From Oenanthe sinensis (Eukaryota; Streptophyta; Magnoliopsida; Apiales; Apiaceae): a DNA stretch of 64,000 bases. Made by a program: the position numbers and the translations under genes. The notes below the pieces were generated by a model that was not told the DNA's origin, did not search any database, and saw only the letters and a program-made list of their open reading frames with translations. The stretch covers positions 1,781,501 through 1,845,500 of the forward strand of contig CM053809.1 in assembly GCA_028671895.1 (NCBI GenBank), read 5' to 3'. Of this stretch, positions 35,967 through 46,009 are shown in pieces (the first letter of the stretch is position 1; each line of letters starts with the position of its first letter).

Positions 35967-36795
35967 GAGTTTCGACCTCAAAGGGTTTTGAGGTCTAATT
36001 CGACTTCATTCCTAGTCGAAGGATAGAAGGCCTTGAGGCCCAAAAGAGTTTCGACCTCAAAGGGTTTTGAGGTCTAATTCGACTTCATTCCTAGTCGAAG
36101 GATAGCAGGCCTTGAGGCCCAAAAGAGTTTCGACCTCAAAGGGTTTTGAGGTCTAATTCGACTTCATTCCTAGTCGAAGGATAGAAGGCCTTGAGGCCCA
36201 AAGAGTTTCGACCTCAAAGGGTTTTGAGGTCTAATTCGACTTCATTCCTAGTCGAAGGATAGAAGGCCTTGAGGCCCAAAAGAGTTTCGACCTCAAAGGG
36301 TTTTGAGGTCTAATTCGACTTCATTCCTAGTCGAAGGATAGAAGGCCTTGAGGCCCAAAAGAGTTTCGACCTCAAAGGGTTTTGAGGTCTAATTCGACTT
36401 CATTCCTAGTCGAAGGATAGAAGGCATTGAGGCCCAAAAGAGTTTCGGCCTCAAAGGGTTTTGAGGTCTAATTCGACTTCATTCCTAGTCGAAGGATAGA
36501 AGGACTTGAGGCCCAAAAGTGTTTTCGACCTCAAGGGTTTTTGAGGTCTAATTCGACTTCATTCCTAGTCGAAGGATAGAAGGCCTTGAGGCCCAAAAGA
36601 GTTTCGACCTCAAAGGGTTTTGAGGTCTAATTCGACTTCATTCCTAGTCGAAGGATAGAAGACATTGAGGCCCAAAAGAGTTTCGGCCTCAAAGGGTTTT
36701 GAGGTCTAATTCGACTTCATTCCTAGTCGAAGGATAGAAGGACTTGAGGCCCAAAAGTGTTTTCGACCTCAAGGGTTTTTGAGGTCTAATTCGAT
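35967..36795 (+). repeat. 79-bp tandem array in element T, about 10.5 units
   Basis: Units begin at about 35967, 36046, 36125, 36203, 36282, 36361, 36440, 36519, 36599, 36678 and 36757 (78-80 bp). Each contains a perfect 9-bp inverted repeat (GACCTCAAA...TTTGAGGTC), a second 7-bp one (TTCGACT...AGTCGAA) and a GGCCCAAA word. A variant block of three units is itself duplicated (36440 and 36678 units share CGGCC; 36519 and 36757 units share GTGTTTT), so recent growth was in multi-unit steps. Confidence 0.95.
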
Positions 36796-37320
36796 CTCAA
36801 TCGAAGTCGAAATCGAACCGAGTCTCATTTTTGACCAAGTAGCCTTGAAGGCTTATTCGATCTCAATCAAGATCGAAAGAGACACCCTTATTTGTTTCGA
36901 CCTCAAGAAATTTTCAAGTCTAATTCGACCTCAATCGAGGTCGAAATCGACTTCATGCTCGTGTTTCGACCTCAAGGAATTTTTTAAGTCTAATTCGACC
37001 TCAATCGAGGTCGAATTCGACCTCAAATCATATGATCGACCTCAATATAATTTTACTGGTATATTCGATTTCAATCGAGATCGAATTCGACTTCGATACC
37101 TCCTATCGACCAGAAGGCACAATTTATGTTATTCGACTTCGATCCAAGTCGATTTCGAGCTCGATTCCAGGAATCGACTTGGAGTAGAATTCGAGGTCAT
37201 TTTCGACCTCAATCCAGGTCGAAGGGATCACAGTGACAGAAGCCCAAATCGACTTCAAATCCCATCGACTTGGAGGGGGAATTGTGGTCAAAATCGACCT
37301 CATTTGATGTCGAAATAGTT
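36796..37320 (+). repeat. Degenerate TTCGACCTCAATCGAGGTCGAA region
   Basis: The ordered array passes into irregular sequence that keeps the TCGA-centred inverted motifs (for example TCGACCTCAATCGAGGTCGA). These are probably decayed units of the same type. The 179-codon frame 36779-37318 is composed of these repeats and I do not regard it as a gene. Confidence 0.75.
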
Positions 37321-37520
37321 TGGATCTTAAAAATTCTCATTTTTCTATAAGTTTGTTAAAAATGATATCCTTGGCGGACCAATTTATAAGATGTTGATTC
37401 TTTAAAAGAATACAAGGCCTGAGCCCAGAAAATAAGGATTGATTAAAATAAGTCAAAAGCCCGGTAAGGCACTTAAAGCCCTTTGTGAAACTTTTACGAA
37501 AACTCACGAAGTTTTCCCAA

Positions 37521-37535
37521 AAGTTGGGGGGCAAA
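37521..37535 (+). promoter_or_regulatory. Polypurine tract of element T
   Basis: AAGTTGGGGGGCAAA lies immediately before the 3' LTR, a form usual in Tat and Athila elements. The stretch 37321-37520 before it is non-coding. Confidence 0.85.
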
Positions 37536-38128
37536 TGATATGGGCAAAAATAGCCCTGAGTAAAATATAATAAATATAGCATTTATTATTTCATTAATTA
37601 GACCTGTTATGGTCCAAAGGCTTGGGCCCTCAAAACGAACTAGGAAAATAAATCCTCGGATCAACTGAACTTGTAAGTCTAGCCCACAAGCTCTGTTGAA
37701 GCTGTAGGCCCATTAAGCCTTTGTTATTAATTAATTTCGTAATTAATAAATAAAGGCTCAGTAAAGGCCCAAGAAGTCTGTTGAAGGCCTTCACCCTAGA
37801 AGGATCTAGAAACCCAAACGTGGGAAGAGTCCAACAAGGACTCTCATTCCTACAAGGTTTTGGATACCTCTGCTGCTAGGAGACTTGGCCCCCAAGTCTC
37901 CTAACCCTAATTGGATTCCAAGGCCTTCATGTGCCTATTTAAAGGGCCTAACCCCTCAACATTAGAACTACGTTTTTGGCTTGATTCTCATACGAACTGA
38001 GATACGTAGGCAGTTAACGAGGACCTGAGTTTAGTCACGAAACGTTAGTGCAGCCATTAAAGCTTGAAGCTCCCCCAAACCCTAGCACTAATTACGCATT
38101 AAAGACACCTCGTTTTTAATCCGTAACA
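37536..38128 (+). repeat. 3' LTR of element T (593 bp)
   Basis: Same length as the 5' LTR and, read line by line, no difference seen. It ends CCGTAACA and is followed by the target duplicate ACATG (38129-38133). Confidence 0.97.
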
Positions 38129-38133
38129 ACATG

Positions 38134-39398
38134 ATTAATCAATATTAAGCATGCATCTCAATTATATCTACGCATACATACCAATACATGCAATCATATA
38201 CATATATGTAATGTGCGTAAATTAAACGTGTTTGGTTATGGCCCCATCCTATATGATATTTCCAAGCTAATGGAAATATCAAGGTCAGTCTATGGTGGTT
38301 TTAAAAATACTATCTATTACATGTCTTCTTTCTTCATTGCTCCATCATCCCCTTTTGGATCGCCTCCTTGCTTGCAAGTCTTCATTGATAATTACATTGA
38401 ATAATAAAATTAAAACTATTCTAATGAAATTACAAGAAGAACTCGAGTTACATTCGAGATAATTAAATTACAATGAATAAACGACATGCAAGTCGTATTT
38501 AGAAACCAAAACCATAAATGAAAACCACTATCCTATGGGTCTTTAGGCCATAACCATCCACCATGCTATCATATAACACATATAATATATCTCATATTAT
38601 ATAATCATATCATATAATCATATATAACAAATTTTGAAATTTCAGAAAATTAAAAACAGATTTCTGAAGACAATAAATCGCTATTTCGAGGCCCTTAACG
38701 ACGTCAAACGCCTTACAGACCCGTCGGTGATAGCATAGCTATCAGTTTTGTTCATTGGCCCGATTCCAGTCAGAAAACACATATCGTTTATGAAAATCGG
38801 ATACAGCAGTCAGATTTCTCCAAATCTGACGATGTTTCAGAAATCGTATCATATACAATTCTCATAACAAAAACAAGCATATATCATATATATATATACA
38901 GAGATACATACAATCATCATATGATTATACATTACATGAATATCATATATTCATAATATATACATACATATACTCAAAATTTTAGAAAATCAAATAATTT
39001 TCAGAAAATCATAAATCACTGTTTTGGAGGCTGTAACGACATCTAATGGCTTACAGACGCAGATCTGACTATGTCAGTATTGCTCAGTGACCCGATTCCA
39101 GTCAGAAAACACATATCGTTTGCGAAAATCGGACAACGGACACAGATTTCAGAAAATCAACGGCAGCCGTTTCAGAATTCGTATCGAATACGATTCCCAT
39201 AATAAGAACAAACATGTATCATATACATACATCAACACACATAATCATCACATGATTATATATCATATAAATATCATATATTCATAATATATATAAACAT
39301 ATACATATTGTATCAATATAAAATCATGATAGATCGCATACATGTTTATATATCAAAAACTGTTAAGCACATAACCGAATTAAAACGTTTCGCAAGTA
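38134..39398 (-). repeat. 5' leader of element A with a 332-bp imperfect tandem duplication
   Basis: Two similar blocks, starting near 38680 and 39010, share a phrase containing GATTCCAGTCAGAAAACACA (at 38762 and 39094, 332 bp apart) and flanking CGACGTC/CGACATC and TTACAGAC words. The same pair is in element B (near 55010 and 55340). No coding capacity is evident. Confidence 0.7.
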
Positions 39399-39410
39399 GC
39401 TCTGATGCCA
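39399..39410 (-). promoter_or_regulatory. Primer-binding site of element A
   Basis: The minus strand reads TGGCATCAGAGC, one base from the 5' LTR. It differs at one position from the standard TGGTATCAGAGC (initiator tRNA-Met). Elements B and H share this variant. Confidence 0.88.
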
Positions 39411-39411
39411 T

Positions 39412-40954
39412 TGAAGGGTTTCGTGACACAAACGCAGCGGAATAAACGTGAAAAATAAATCAAAATAGCGAAACCCTCCGCAGGATCCATGCGAAAACAA
39501 AAGATTTAATTCGGAGATAAAGAATAAATACCTTTAGAAGCTTTAACAGTTCATTAATGGAAGATTAATGGAGGTCCAAAGCTTGTTTAATCACCACGTA
39601 TCCCGCTCTCGCGATCTACGCTCTACGGTATCCACACGAACACTTTTCATGAAGGATTGATGTGTACTAGCACCCGAAAACTTCTTCTCTCTCTATCTTC
39701 CTCCTCTCTCAGAGCGGCTAGGGTTTTTGTAAAATCTCTATCTTATTAAATCAGCCCATAAAGAGATTATATAGAGAGAGGAATAAGTTTTCTAATTATA
39801 ATCCAATTATAATTAATACTAATCCAAAATTCTAAATTATTTAATTAAGTCTCACTTAATTAATTAATTATTAATTTTGGAATTAGTTTAAGTAATTCAT
39901 TTATTCTATTTATATAATTAATTAAGTCATACTTAATTAATATCATTAATAAAATAAATTACTTATTTAATTTAAATTCATAATTTAAATTATTTCTCCT
40001 TCAAGCGTTCTTTGTGTGTGACCCTGTAGGTTATTATTACGTTGGCAACAATTTTAATATCTAATTAAAATTGTAAACAATGAGCGGCATCAAGTAATAC
40101 ATCATTGCTACCCAAGTAATAATAATAAATCGGTGATTCGATTAAGCCTTTCGTGAATAATGTTCCATGTAATATAATCCCTTTAATCTTGATATTATAG
40201 ATTAAACTCAAGGCATGTCTCGTGTCATCCTTTTCATAATTTAATCTTTATTTTCTTGATCGATGAGTAGACTATTAAAATCAAATCAACATTTGAGCAC
40301 GGCCGTGCATTTCATAGTCTCACTCAAACAAGAGGCCAATAATATCACTCCTAAAATTAGGAGGATTAAATCCCATCTAAATCATTCATATTTCTCATAC
40401 GATTCATAATATACCCAATGTCCACTTTTATCATCACCCGGTCAAAGGTAACTTTTAATGTAATCAAAGTATATTAATTCTCATATAGAAATATAATGAT
40501 TTCAGGTCTAAGGATCATTACACCATTATCACAGTGAGAATTACTTATGACACTTACTTAACATGTAGAATCTCACGGCGGGTCATTCCAGTGCCATGCA
40601 TTGATACATGCACTTATGTTCTTGACTTTAGTATCCCCATACCTATGACCAATGAGATGTGGTCATCTGTCAAGAAACATACTAGTCTTTGTGCATTATT
40701 ATTGTCCTTAAATAATAATACTCGACTAGGGAATTTTAGGAATAAGATACTATTCATATAATCTCATTTTTAAGTCACATACTTAAAGATATAGAATACG
40801 TATCAAAATTCCAAGGACATTTACTATGCTTTTAATTTATTACGCAGTAAACAAAACATAATAAATAAATAATAATCAATAAAACATAATCCTTAATAAT
40901 TAATATTTTCTTTAAAATATAAAAAGTATTGTCTCTAGAGCACAATTACTAACA
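39412..40954 (-). repeat. 5' LTR of element A
   Basis: 1543 bp, nearly identical to 21039-22581, and followed by GTTAT (40955-40959). It would supply the promoter for element A transcripts. Confidence 0.93.
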
Positions 40955-40959
40955 GTTAT

Positions 40960-42240
40960 AGGACCTAACAGTTATCTAGCCTCTCTTGAGACTAACACTT
41001 GTGAGGGCACATTGCAAGAAGTGCACATTGTGAGGTATAAAGTAAAACCCCTAAACTTTTTTATTTACCATTCACGGTGAATGAAGTTGTTGAGCCACTT
41101 TCACAGGCATTTGAGGGAAACTTGGATTTCTTGCCATATATTAGAATCCTTGTCAACCTTCCTAGGAGGAACAGTCCTAGTTCCCTAACGGGATTTCACA
41201 TTCGCAGAGCAATCTGTTGATGTTGAAAGGCAATCACTAACAGTTTTCCATGACTGAAAATAGTGAGTTAATTCATCTTCACAGGTGATTAAGAGAGACG
41301 TTTGTACACGTCTACTCTCCCAGGAATTCAAATTCTAGAATACATAGATCACTCAAAACTTAAAGGCATATCACCGTCAACGATCCAGTGCATGGACTTG
41401 CATATGGGGAGTCGGTTGATGCTTAGATAGCTGCTAGTACTCATACCACATTCAATGATCCAGTGCATGGATTTGTATATGGGGAGATTGTTGATGCTGA
41501 AAGTAGCTGAGCAACAACTCGTAGACTATGATTCAGTTGGTTTACCAATTTGATGAGTCTTTTGAGGATTAGGGTGTTGAGATTTCAATCACTCCTGGAA
41601 TGGAGGAGATTCCAATTTCAGAAGGGTTATTCCCCGACGACGAGCCACGTGTGCATGGATTTGCTCATGGTGAGTTGGGTGACGGCCTAACTGAAACCCT
41701 GTCTGAGATTCCATCTCAGAACCTAGACCTTTAGTGATCGACAACATGCTACAGTCAACGATCCAAAATATCTTGGTGAGACTAGCATGGATTTACTTGC
41801 AGGTACAAATTGCTATAAATGGAATGAGTGCAAGTAAGGGAGAGAAACACTTGAGTGAAGTGAGGGAGTGATACACTTGAGTGAGAGAAATAGGGAGAGA
41901 AATGAGTGGAACACTTACGCTTGAAAGTGTAAACATCAACAGAACGTAGTAGAAGTGAGGAAACCATAGACCAAACAGTAACCTTGCTACTATGCTTGAA
42001 TCCTGTTACTGAATTTTCCAGCTCTGAAATGTTGAAGAGATTCTTTTCTGGAAGACAAGCTGAAGAAGAGTCTAGCTGAAGCTTAGTGGAAATGTCCAAA
42101 CTATTACCTTTGGGTCTATTAATTCATGTTGTTCTCAATCTCAAAGGGGAAGACATTAATTTTTAGGCCTAAGGAGGATTTTATGTTCAATTGGAGGAGA
42201 GTTTTTTATTCGATTGGATGTAGATGATACTTTTATTGTT
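40960..42240 (+). other. 3' internal region of C, with degenerate repeats of a short peptide-coding phrase
   Basis: Around 41379, 41453 and 41643 a phrase with GTGCATGGA(C/T)TTG followed by ATGGGGAG or ATGGTGAG recurs; the first two are 74 bp apart. In one frame each repeat would encode a DPVHG-type peptide, so a repetitive protein may once have been encoded in the env-like position. All frames are now broken. A GA-rich stretch with repeated ACACTTGAGTGA lies at 41840-41900. Confidence 0.4.
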
Positions 42241-42257
42241 TTAAAGGATATTCTCAA

Positions 42258-43341
42258 CTAAGGGGGAGAATTTGGTGATACAAGAAACGAGATCTGTCAA
42301 TCCTATCTTGTGGAGGTTACTTAGAGGATATTTAAAGACACAAGGGTGGATTGGAGCTTGCATGAACTAAGGGGGAGACTTAGATAAAATTAAAACCTTA
42401 GTGATGCAAGGGAGAAATTACTAAGGGGGAGTTTCTTAGTAATTGGTTGGAGCCTAATCCCTAAAGGTGTTGTAGATTTAACTAATTTTTCGTCTGAAGT
42501 GGAAAAGTTACTTTTTGTCAATTGGGGAGAAGTTATGGAGAATCTTAACATCTTGGTTTGCAATGCTATATCTTATTCTGAAAAGATATCTAAGGGATTT
42601 TGCTCTATTTGTTTAAAGATCTGTCCTTGGAACATTCTTAGGAGAGGTTCGGCAGAAGAATTCTTTCTAGCACGATCAATGAATGAAAATGAAGATTTCT
42701 TTGAAGAGTATCAACTCAGGGGGAGTTTTTGCTAAGTAGAAGTTTTCTGGGTAAAGAAGAATGTGAAGGAGATTTTCAAGGGACATCTGAGAAGTGTCCA
42801 AGTGTGTTCTATTTCTTGTTTCAGTGATAGATGAAGTCAGTGGAGTAGTGCAGGGAAGAAAGAAAAATATGTTTCCTGGAAATAGAACATCCTGAAGAAA
42901 AAGAGGAAGTGACTTTCATTCTAAGAGAGAACAACCTTAAGGGGAGATTGAGTTGACCTCTTATGGGGAACATAGAGAGTTGTATGTTCTAGTTTGAATT
43001 GCAAGATGAACAAGAATGATTGTTCAGAAGTCTTTACTAATGATTTGTTTCTTTATTGAAAGAACCCCCATCTTTGAAGAACATTGAAGTGGAGGAAGCT
43101 AAAGGAAAATGAAATTCAGAAATTCATCATTCATTTTCAGCAACTCAGGAAATCTGGATTTAACTGATTATATCTTTCCAGAACCTTTTGTATATTATTT
43201 TCATGTCCAGTAATTTAATTGTTTCTTGTATGTTAGTTGAGTTATTCTCTAGTAGTTAATTTTATTTAATTGCTTTTAGGGGAGATTGTAAAGGGAAATA
43301 GTATTTGATTGTTATTCCATATCAACCAAATAGGGGGAGAT
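42258..43341 (+). promoter_or_regulatory. Series of seven polypurine-tract-like motifs before the 3' LTR of C
   Basis: AGGGGGAG or AGGGGAG occurs near 42261, 42370, 42423, 42718, 42939, 43278 and 43332; only the last abuts the LTR. Multiple purine tracts before the 3' LTR are a known Sirevirus trait. The intervening sequence contains only short frames (for example 78 codons at 42499-42735) without recognisable features. Confidence 0.7.
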
Positions 43342-44812
43342 TGAAAGGGGAGATAGGAGTGAAGGGAAGTAACTCACTGCACTTTCATGAGTACTAGAAA
43401 TGCTAAATGTAATCTCTATATAATGGTTGATGATAACTCAACAATAGAACAGGACATGTAATAATATGCAGGTGCACAGAAATCTTGGAATCTTGGATCA
43501 CAAAGTTTAGTTAAGACAAAGTATCAAAGGATCATCTACAGACTTGAAGCTCACTGGAAGAAGTTCATTAACATGTTCAGGCCTCAGTGGAGAATAAAAG
43601 ATATTGACATCTATTCAAGGATGTGGAAGCTACAGAAGATTGTCTTAGTCTATGAAGATTTTAGTGCATTACAATCGAAGCTACAAGTAAGGTTTGCAAA
43701 GAAGAATGTGGAATCATGTTCGGAATCAAGAGCCCCTATCAAGACTAGTCACTTATGAACCAGACTGTTGTATAAAGTGTCAGGACATTGGAGGCAAGCT
43801 CTTGTCGGTTAATATGGTTTTAATCATTCAAGTAAAGTTGTTGGTTTTCTTGAGTCATGTGGAGGATCAACAAAGCTGGTAAATCAGTGTTGGAGAAATG
43901 ACAGCCTAATGGATAAGGGACAGACGGCACAACCTGATTGGATCTTACTAAAGCTTCACAGATTAGAAGGCCAAATACTTGGACGTGGTGGAGTCACGTA
44001 TACGGGGCCAAGTATTTGGATAAGGAAGTCTACACAAATTGAAGAGTGGAATGGAAATATTTAATTTAATTAAATAAAATATTTATTTAATTATTTATAT
44101 ATTTTATAAATAAAGATATTCTTTATTTATATTTTATATATTTATTAAATATTACTTTTACATTAAATATTTCCAAAGGCATGCTTGGCACATGACTTTG
44201 AAGATATGATTTGAGTGGACAAGAGTAAAAGGTGGAAAAGTAAAAAGCAACACCTTTTTCGATATAAAAAGAAGAAACTCAAGTCTTCATCTATGTGGTG
44301 GTTGTGCATCCGGATGAGAAAAGAAAAGGGGAGAGAGAGAAAAATTATTCTCTCCCCCATGGCCAAACTAGATCTTGAATATATTTGTAGCCATGATTTT
44401 CTTTATTATACCACTCATCTATTCTTCTATTGAAAACACTCGTTAAATCTTGTATAGAAGATAAGGTTGATTTTTGTCTCCTAGATTTACAAAATGTAAT
44501 AGTTTTAGAGGAGACAAAAATCACTTCTTTGTTGTGTTCTTGAACTTATGTTCTTGAACTTGTTTGTAGCATCTACCCCACTTCAATGAATATAAAGTTA
44601 TATTCTTGGATCTTGTTGTTTTGTGTGTTTTGAATGATTTACCGTTCATTATCTTGGTTATTTTAATGGTGTTCTTGAGGTTGAAGAAGATGATGAACAG
44701 TACCCGGGTTTGAACCAAAGTAATTTTTATGTTGTCCCAAAAATAATTAAAAGTCATAATTTTAATTTGGGAATCGTATTCACCCCCCCTCTACGATCTC
44801 CGGGACCCAACA
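43342..44812 (+). repeat. 3' LTR of element C
   Basis: 1471 bp, differing from the 5' LTR by about 16-20 substitutions and one C in the C-run. It is followed by the target duplicate AAAAT (44813-44817). Confidence 0.9.
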
Positions 44813-44817
44813 AAAAT

Positions 44818-45180
44818 TAATACCACAATTTTTTTAACCTGTTCCAGAATTAACCTCATTGAATAATCTTTAGTCAATTTTTTGTTGTATTCAATACCCA
44901 GAAAAATCTTCAACTAGAAACCCCTTGAGCACCCTCAAATTAATATTTAAGAAAATTTTAAATTTACAGAATTTTTAATTTTCTTAGAAAATAAATTAAT
45001 CAAAAATAAAAATATACAACAAATTAATTTTCAAGAATATCGAATTTTCTTAAAAATTAAAATATCATAAATTAATATTTAAGAAAAATTTTAGTTTTCA
45101 AGAATTTTAAATTTTTTGAAAAAATAAATAAATCTAAAATAAAAATTAAAAATTAAAGAGTACAAAATTTGGGATACCAA
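44818..45180 (-). other. Internal piece of element D next to C
   Basis: Reverse-complement relative of about 180-425 in element E, including the AT-rich block. It continues 11839-12331 across the C insertion. No gene seen. Confidence 0.6.
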
Positions 45181-45194
45181 ACAACATTTTGGTG

Positions 45195-45495
45195 TTAGTG
45201 GCGCCATTCATTTTAGTGGCGCCTCACAGAGTATTTACCTTGTGTTAACTTTTGGAGGCGCAACTAAACTCGCATGATCTACTTTGACTTGGATAAAAAC
45301 TACAATTAAATTCAAGTGGCGCCTTGCACAGGGGAAAAGGAGGAGAGGCGCAACATATTTTGTTTTGTTGCGCCACAACTTCCTGCGCGTGAGAACACCA
45401 CTGTTGGCCATAAACAATAACAAGCTATTTTTTTTCGTGGTGCCAAGTCAAACAAAACTGAAGCGCCTGTAATAAAGTTTGTTGCGCTTTCTGTA
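45195..45495 (-). repeat. GGCGCC/TTGCGCC motif cluster in the leader of D
   Basis: About nine GCGCC or GGCGC words occur in 300 bp of otherwise AT-rich DNA (for example GTGGCGCC, GAGGCGCAAC, TTGCGCCAC). The same words recur in the D LTR at 46625-46695. Confidence 0.75.
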
Positions 45496-45540
45496 CTTGA
45501 TTGCTGAGTACTGCTGCCTTTTTAAAAAAAAGAAGTGGAC

Positions 45541-45890
45541 CAACTAAAAATAAATTTAAGATAAAAGTTTATAAAATAAATTTTATATCCAATTTATAAA
45601 ATAAACTAATTAAAATTTATAACATAAACTAATAAAAGTTTATAAAATAAATTTTATAAAATAATTTTTATATTAAATTTATAAAATAAACTAATTAAAA
45701 TTTATAACATAAACTAATAAAAGTTTATAAAATAAATTTTATAAAAGCTTATAAAATAAATTTTATATCCAATTTATAAAATAAACTAATTAAAATTTAT
45801 AACATAAACTAATAAAAGTTTATAAAATAAATTTTATAAAAGTTTATAAAATAAATTTTATATTAAATTTATAAAATAAACTAATTTTTA
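45541..45890. repeat. AT-rich tandem repeat with 180-bp higher-order period
   Basis: Built from words like AAAGTTTATAAAATAAATTT and ATAAACTAATTAAAATTTAT. The stretch from 45601 repeats exactly 180 bp later at 45781, with an intermediate copy near 45686. It lies in the leader of D near its primer-binding site. Confidence 0.8.
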
Positions 45891-45995
45891 TACTTAAACT
45901 TATTTATCAAGGCGTCTAATCATTCTCAGTCCAAGCAGCTTCGACACCTTGAGCTTCACTGGATTACGGATCTTAATTTGTATATCAATCAATAA

Positions 45996-46007
45996 GCTCT
46001 GATACCA
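45996..46007 (-). promoter_or_regulatory. Primer-binding site of element D
   Basis: The minus strand reads TGGTATCAGAGC, two bases from the LTR at 46010. It is a perfect initiator tRNA-Met type site. Confidence 0.88.
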
Positions 46008-46009
46008 AT

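Larger units (their letters stand above)
26944..38128 (+). mobile_element. Intact Tat-clade Ty3/gypsy element T
   Basis: Complete element of 11,185 bp with 593-bp LTRs, target duplication ACATG, primer-binding site, one 1882-codon Gag-Pol frame, an antisense three-exon gene, a 79-bp tandem array and a polypurine tract. Domain order (Gag, protease, RT, RNase H, second RNase H, integrase, no chromodomain) and the antisense gene place it in the Tat group of plant gypsy elements. The LTRs look identical line by line and no reading frame is broken, so it is very young and may be autonomous. It lies within the 5' leader of element A. Confidence 0.96.
21039..40954 (-). mobile_element. Ty1/copia element A, full length, interrupted by Tat element T
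   Basis: LTRs of 1543 bp at 21039-22581 (3' LTR) and 39412-40954 (5' LTR) are bounded by TG...CA and flanked by GTTAT on both sides. Removing T and one ACATG copy leaves an element of about 8.7 kb. The primer-binding site is next to the right LTR and the purine tract (minus strand GCAAGTGGGAGAT) next to the left LTR, so it reads right to left. I saw one clear difference between the LTRs (21720 region versus 40090 region), so insertion was recent. Element B (48532-57281) is a sister copy. The coding region is defective. Confidence 0.93.
12337..44812 (+). mobile_element. Sirevirus-like Ty1/copia element C, complete ends, interrupted by A (and T)
   Basis: Both LTRs are present (12337-13806 and 43342-44812), with matching 5-bp duplications AAAAT at 12332-12336 and 44813-44817. 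A perfect TGGTATCAGAGC primer-binding site follows the 5' LTR and a purine tract precedes the 3' LTR. Internal sequence is 13807-21038 plus 40960-43341, about 9.6 kb once A and its duplicated GTTAT are removed. By eye the LTRs differ at about 16-20 of 1470 positions plus a C-run length, so C is clearly older than A and T. Seven purine-tract-like motifs before the 3' LTR and the LTR end (C-run, CTCTACGATC, GGGACCCAACA) are typical of Sireviruses. No intact gag or pol remains. Confidence 0.85.

Noticed and set aside
35967..36795. Regular direct repeats considered as a CRISPR array
   Set aside because: Units are contiguous 79-bp tandem copies without unique spacers, inside a plant retrotransposon, and no cas genes are present.
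36779..37318. 179-codon plus-strand ORF
   Set aside because: Made of degenerate TTCGA-type repeats upstream of the antisense gene; composition and position argue against coding.
45241..45472. 62-codon ORFs on both strands in the leader of D
   Set aside because: Overlap the GCGCC cluster, no domain, and no similar frame in related elements.
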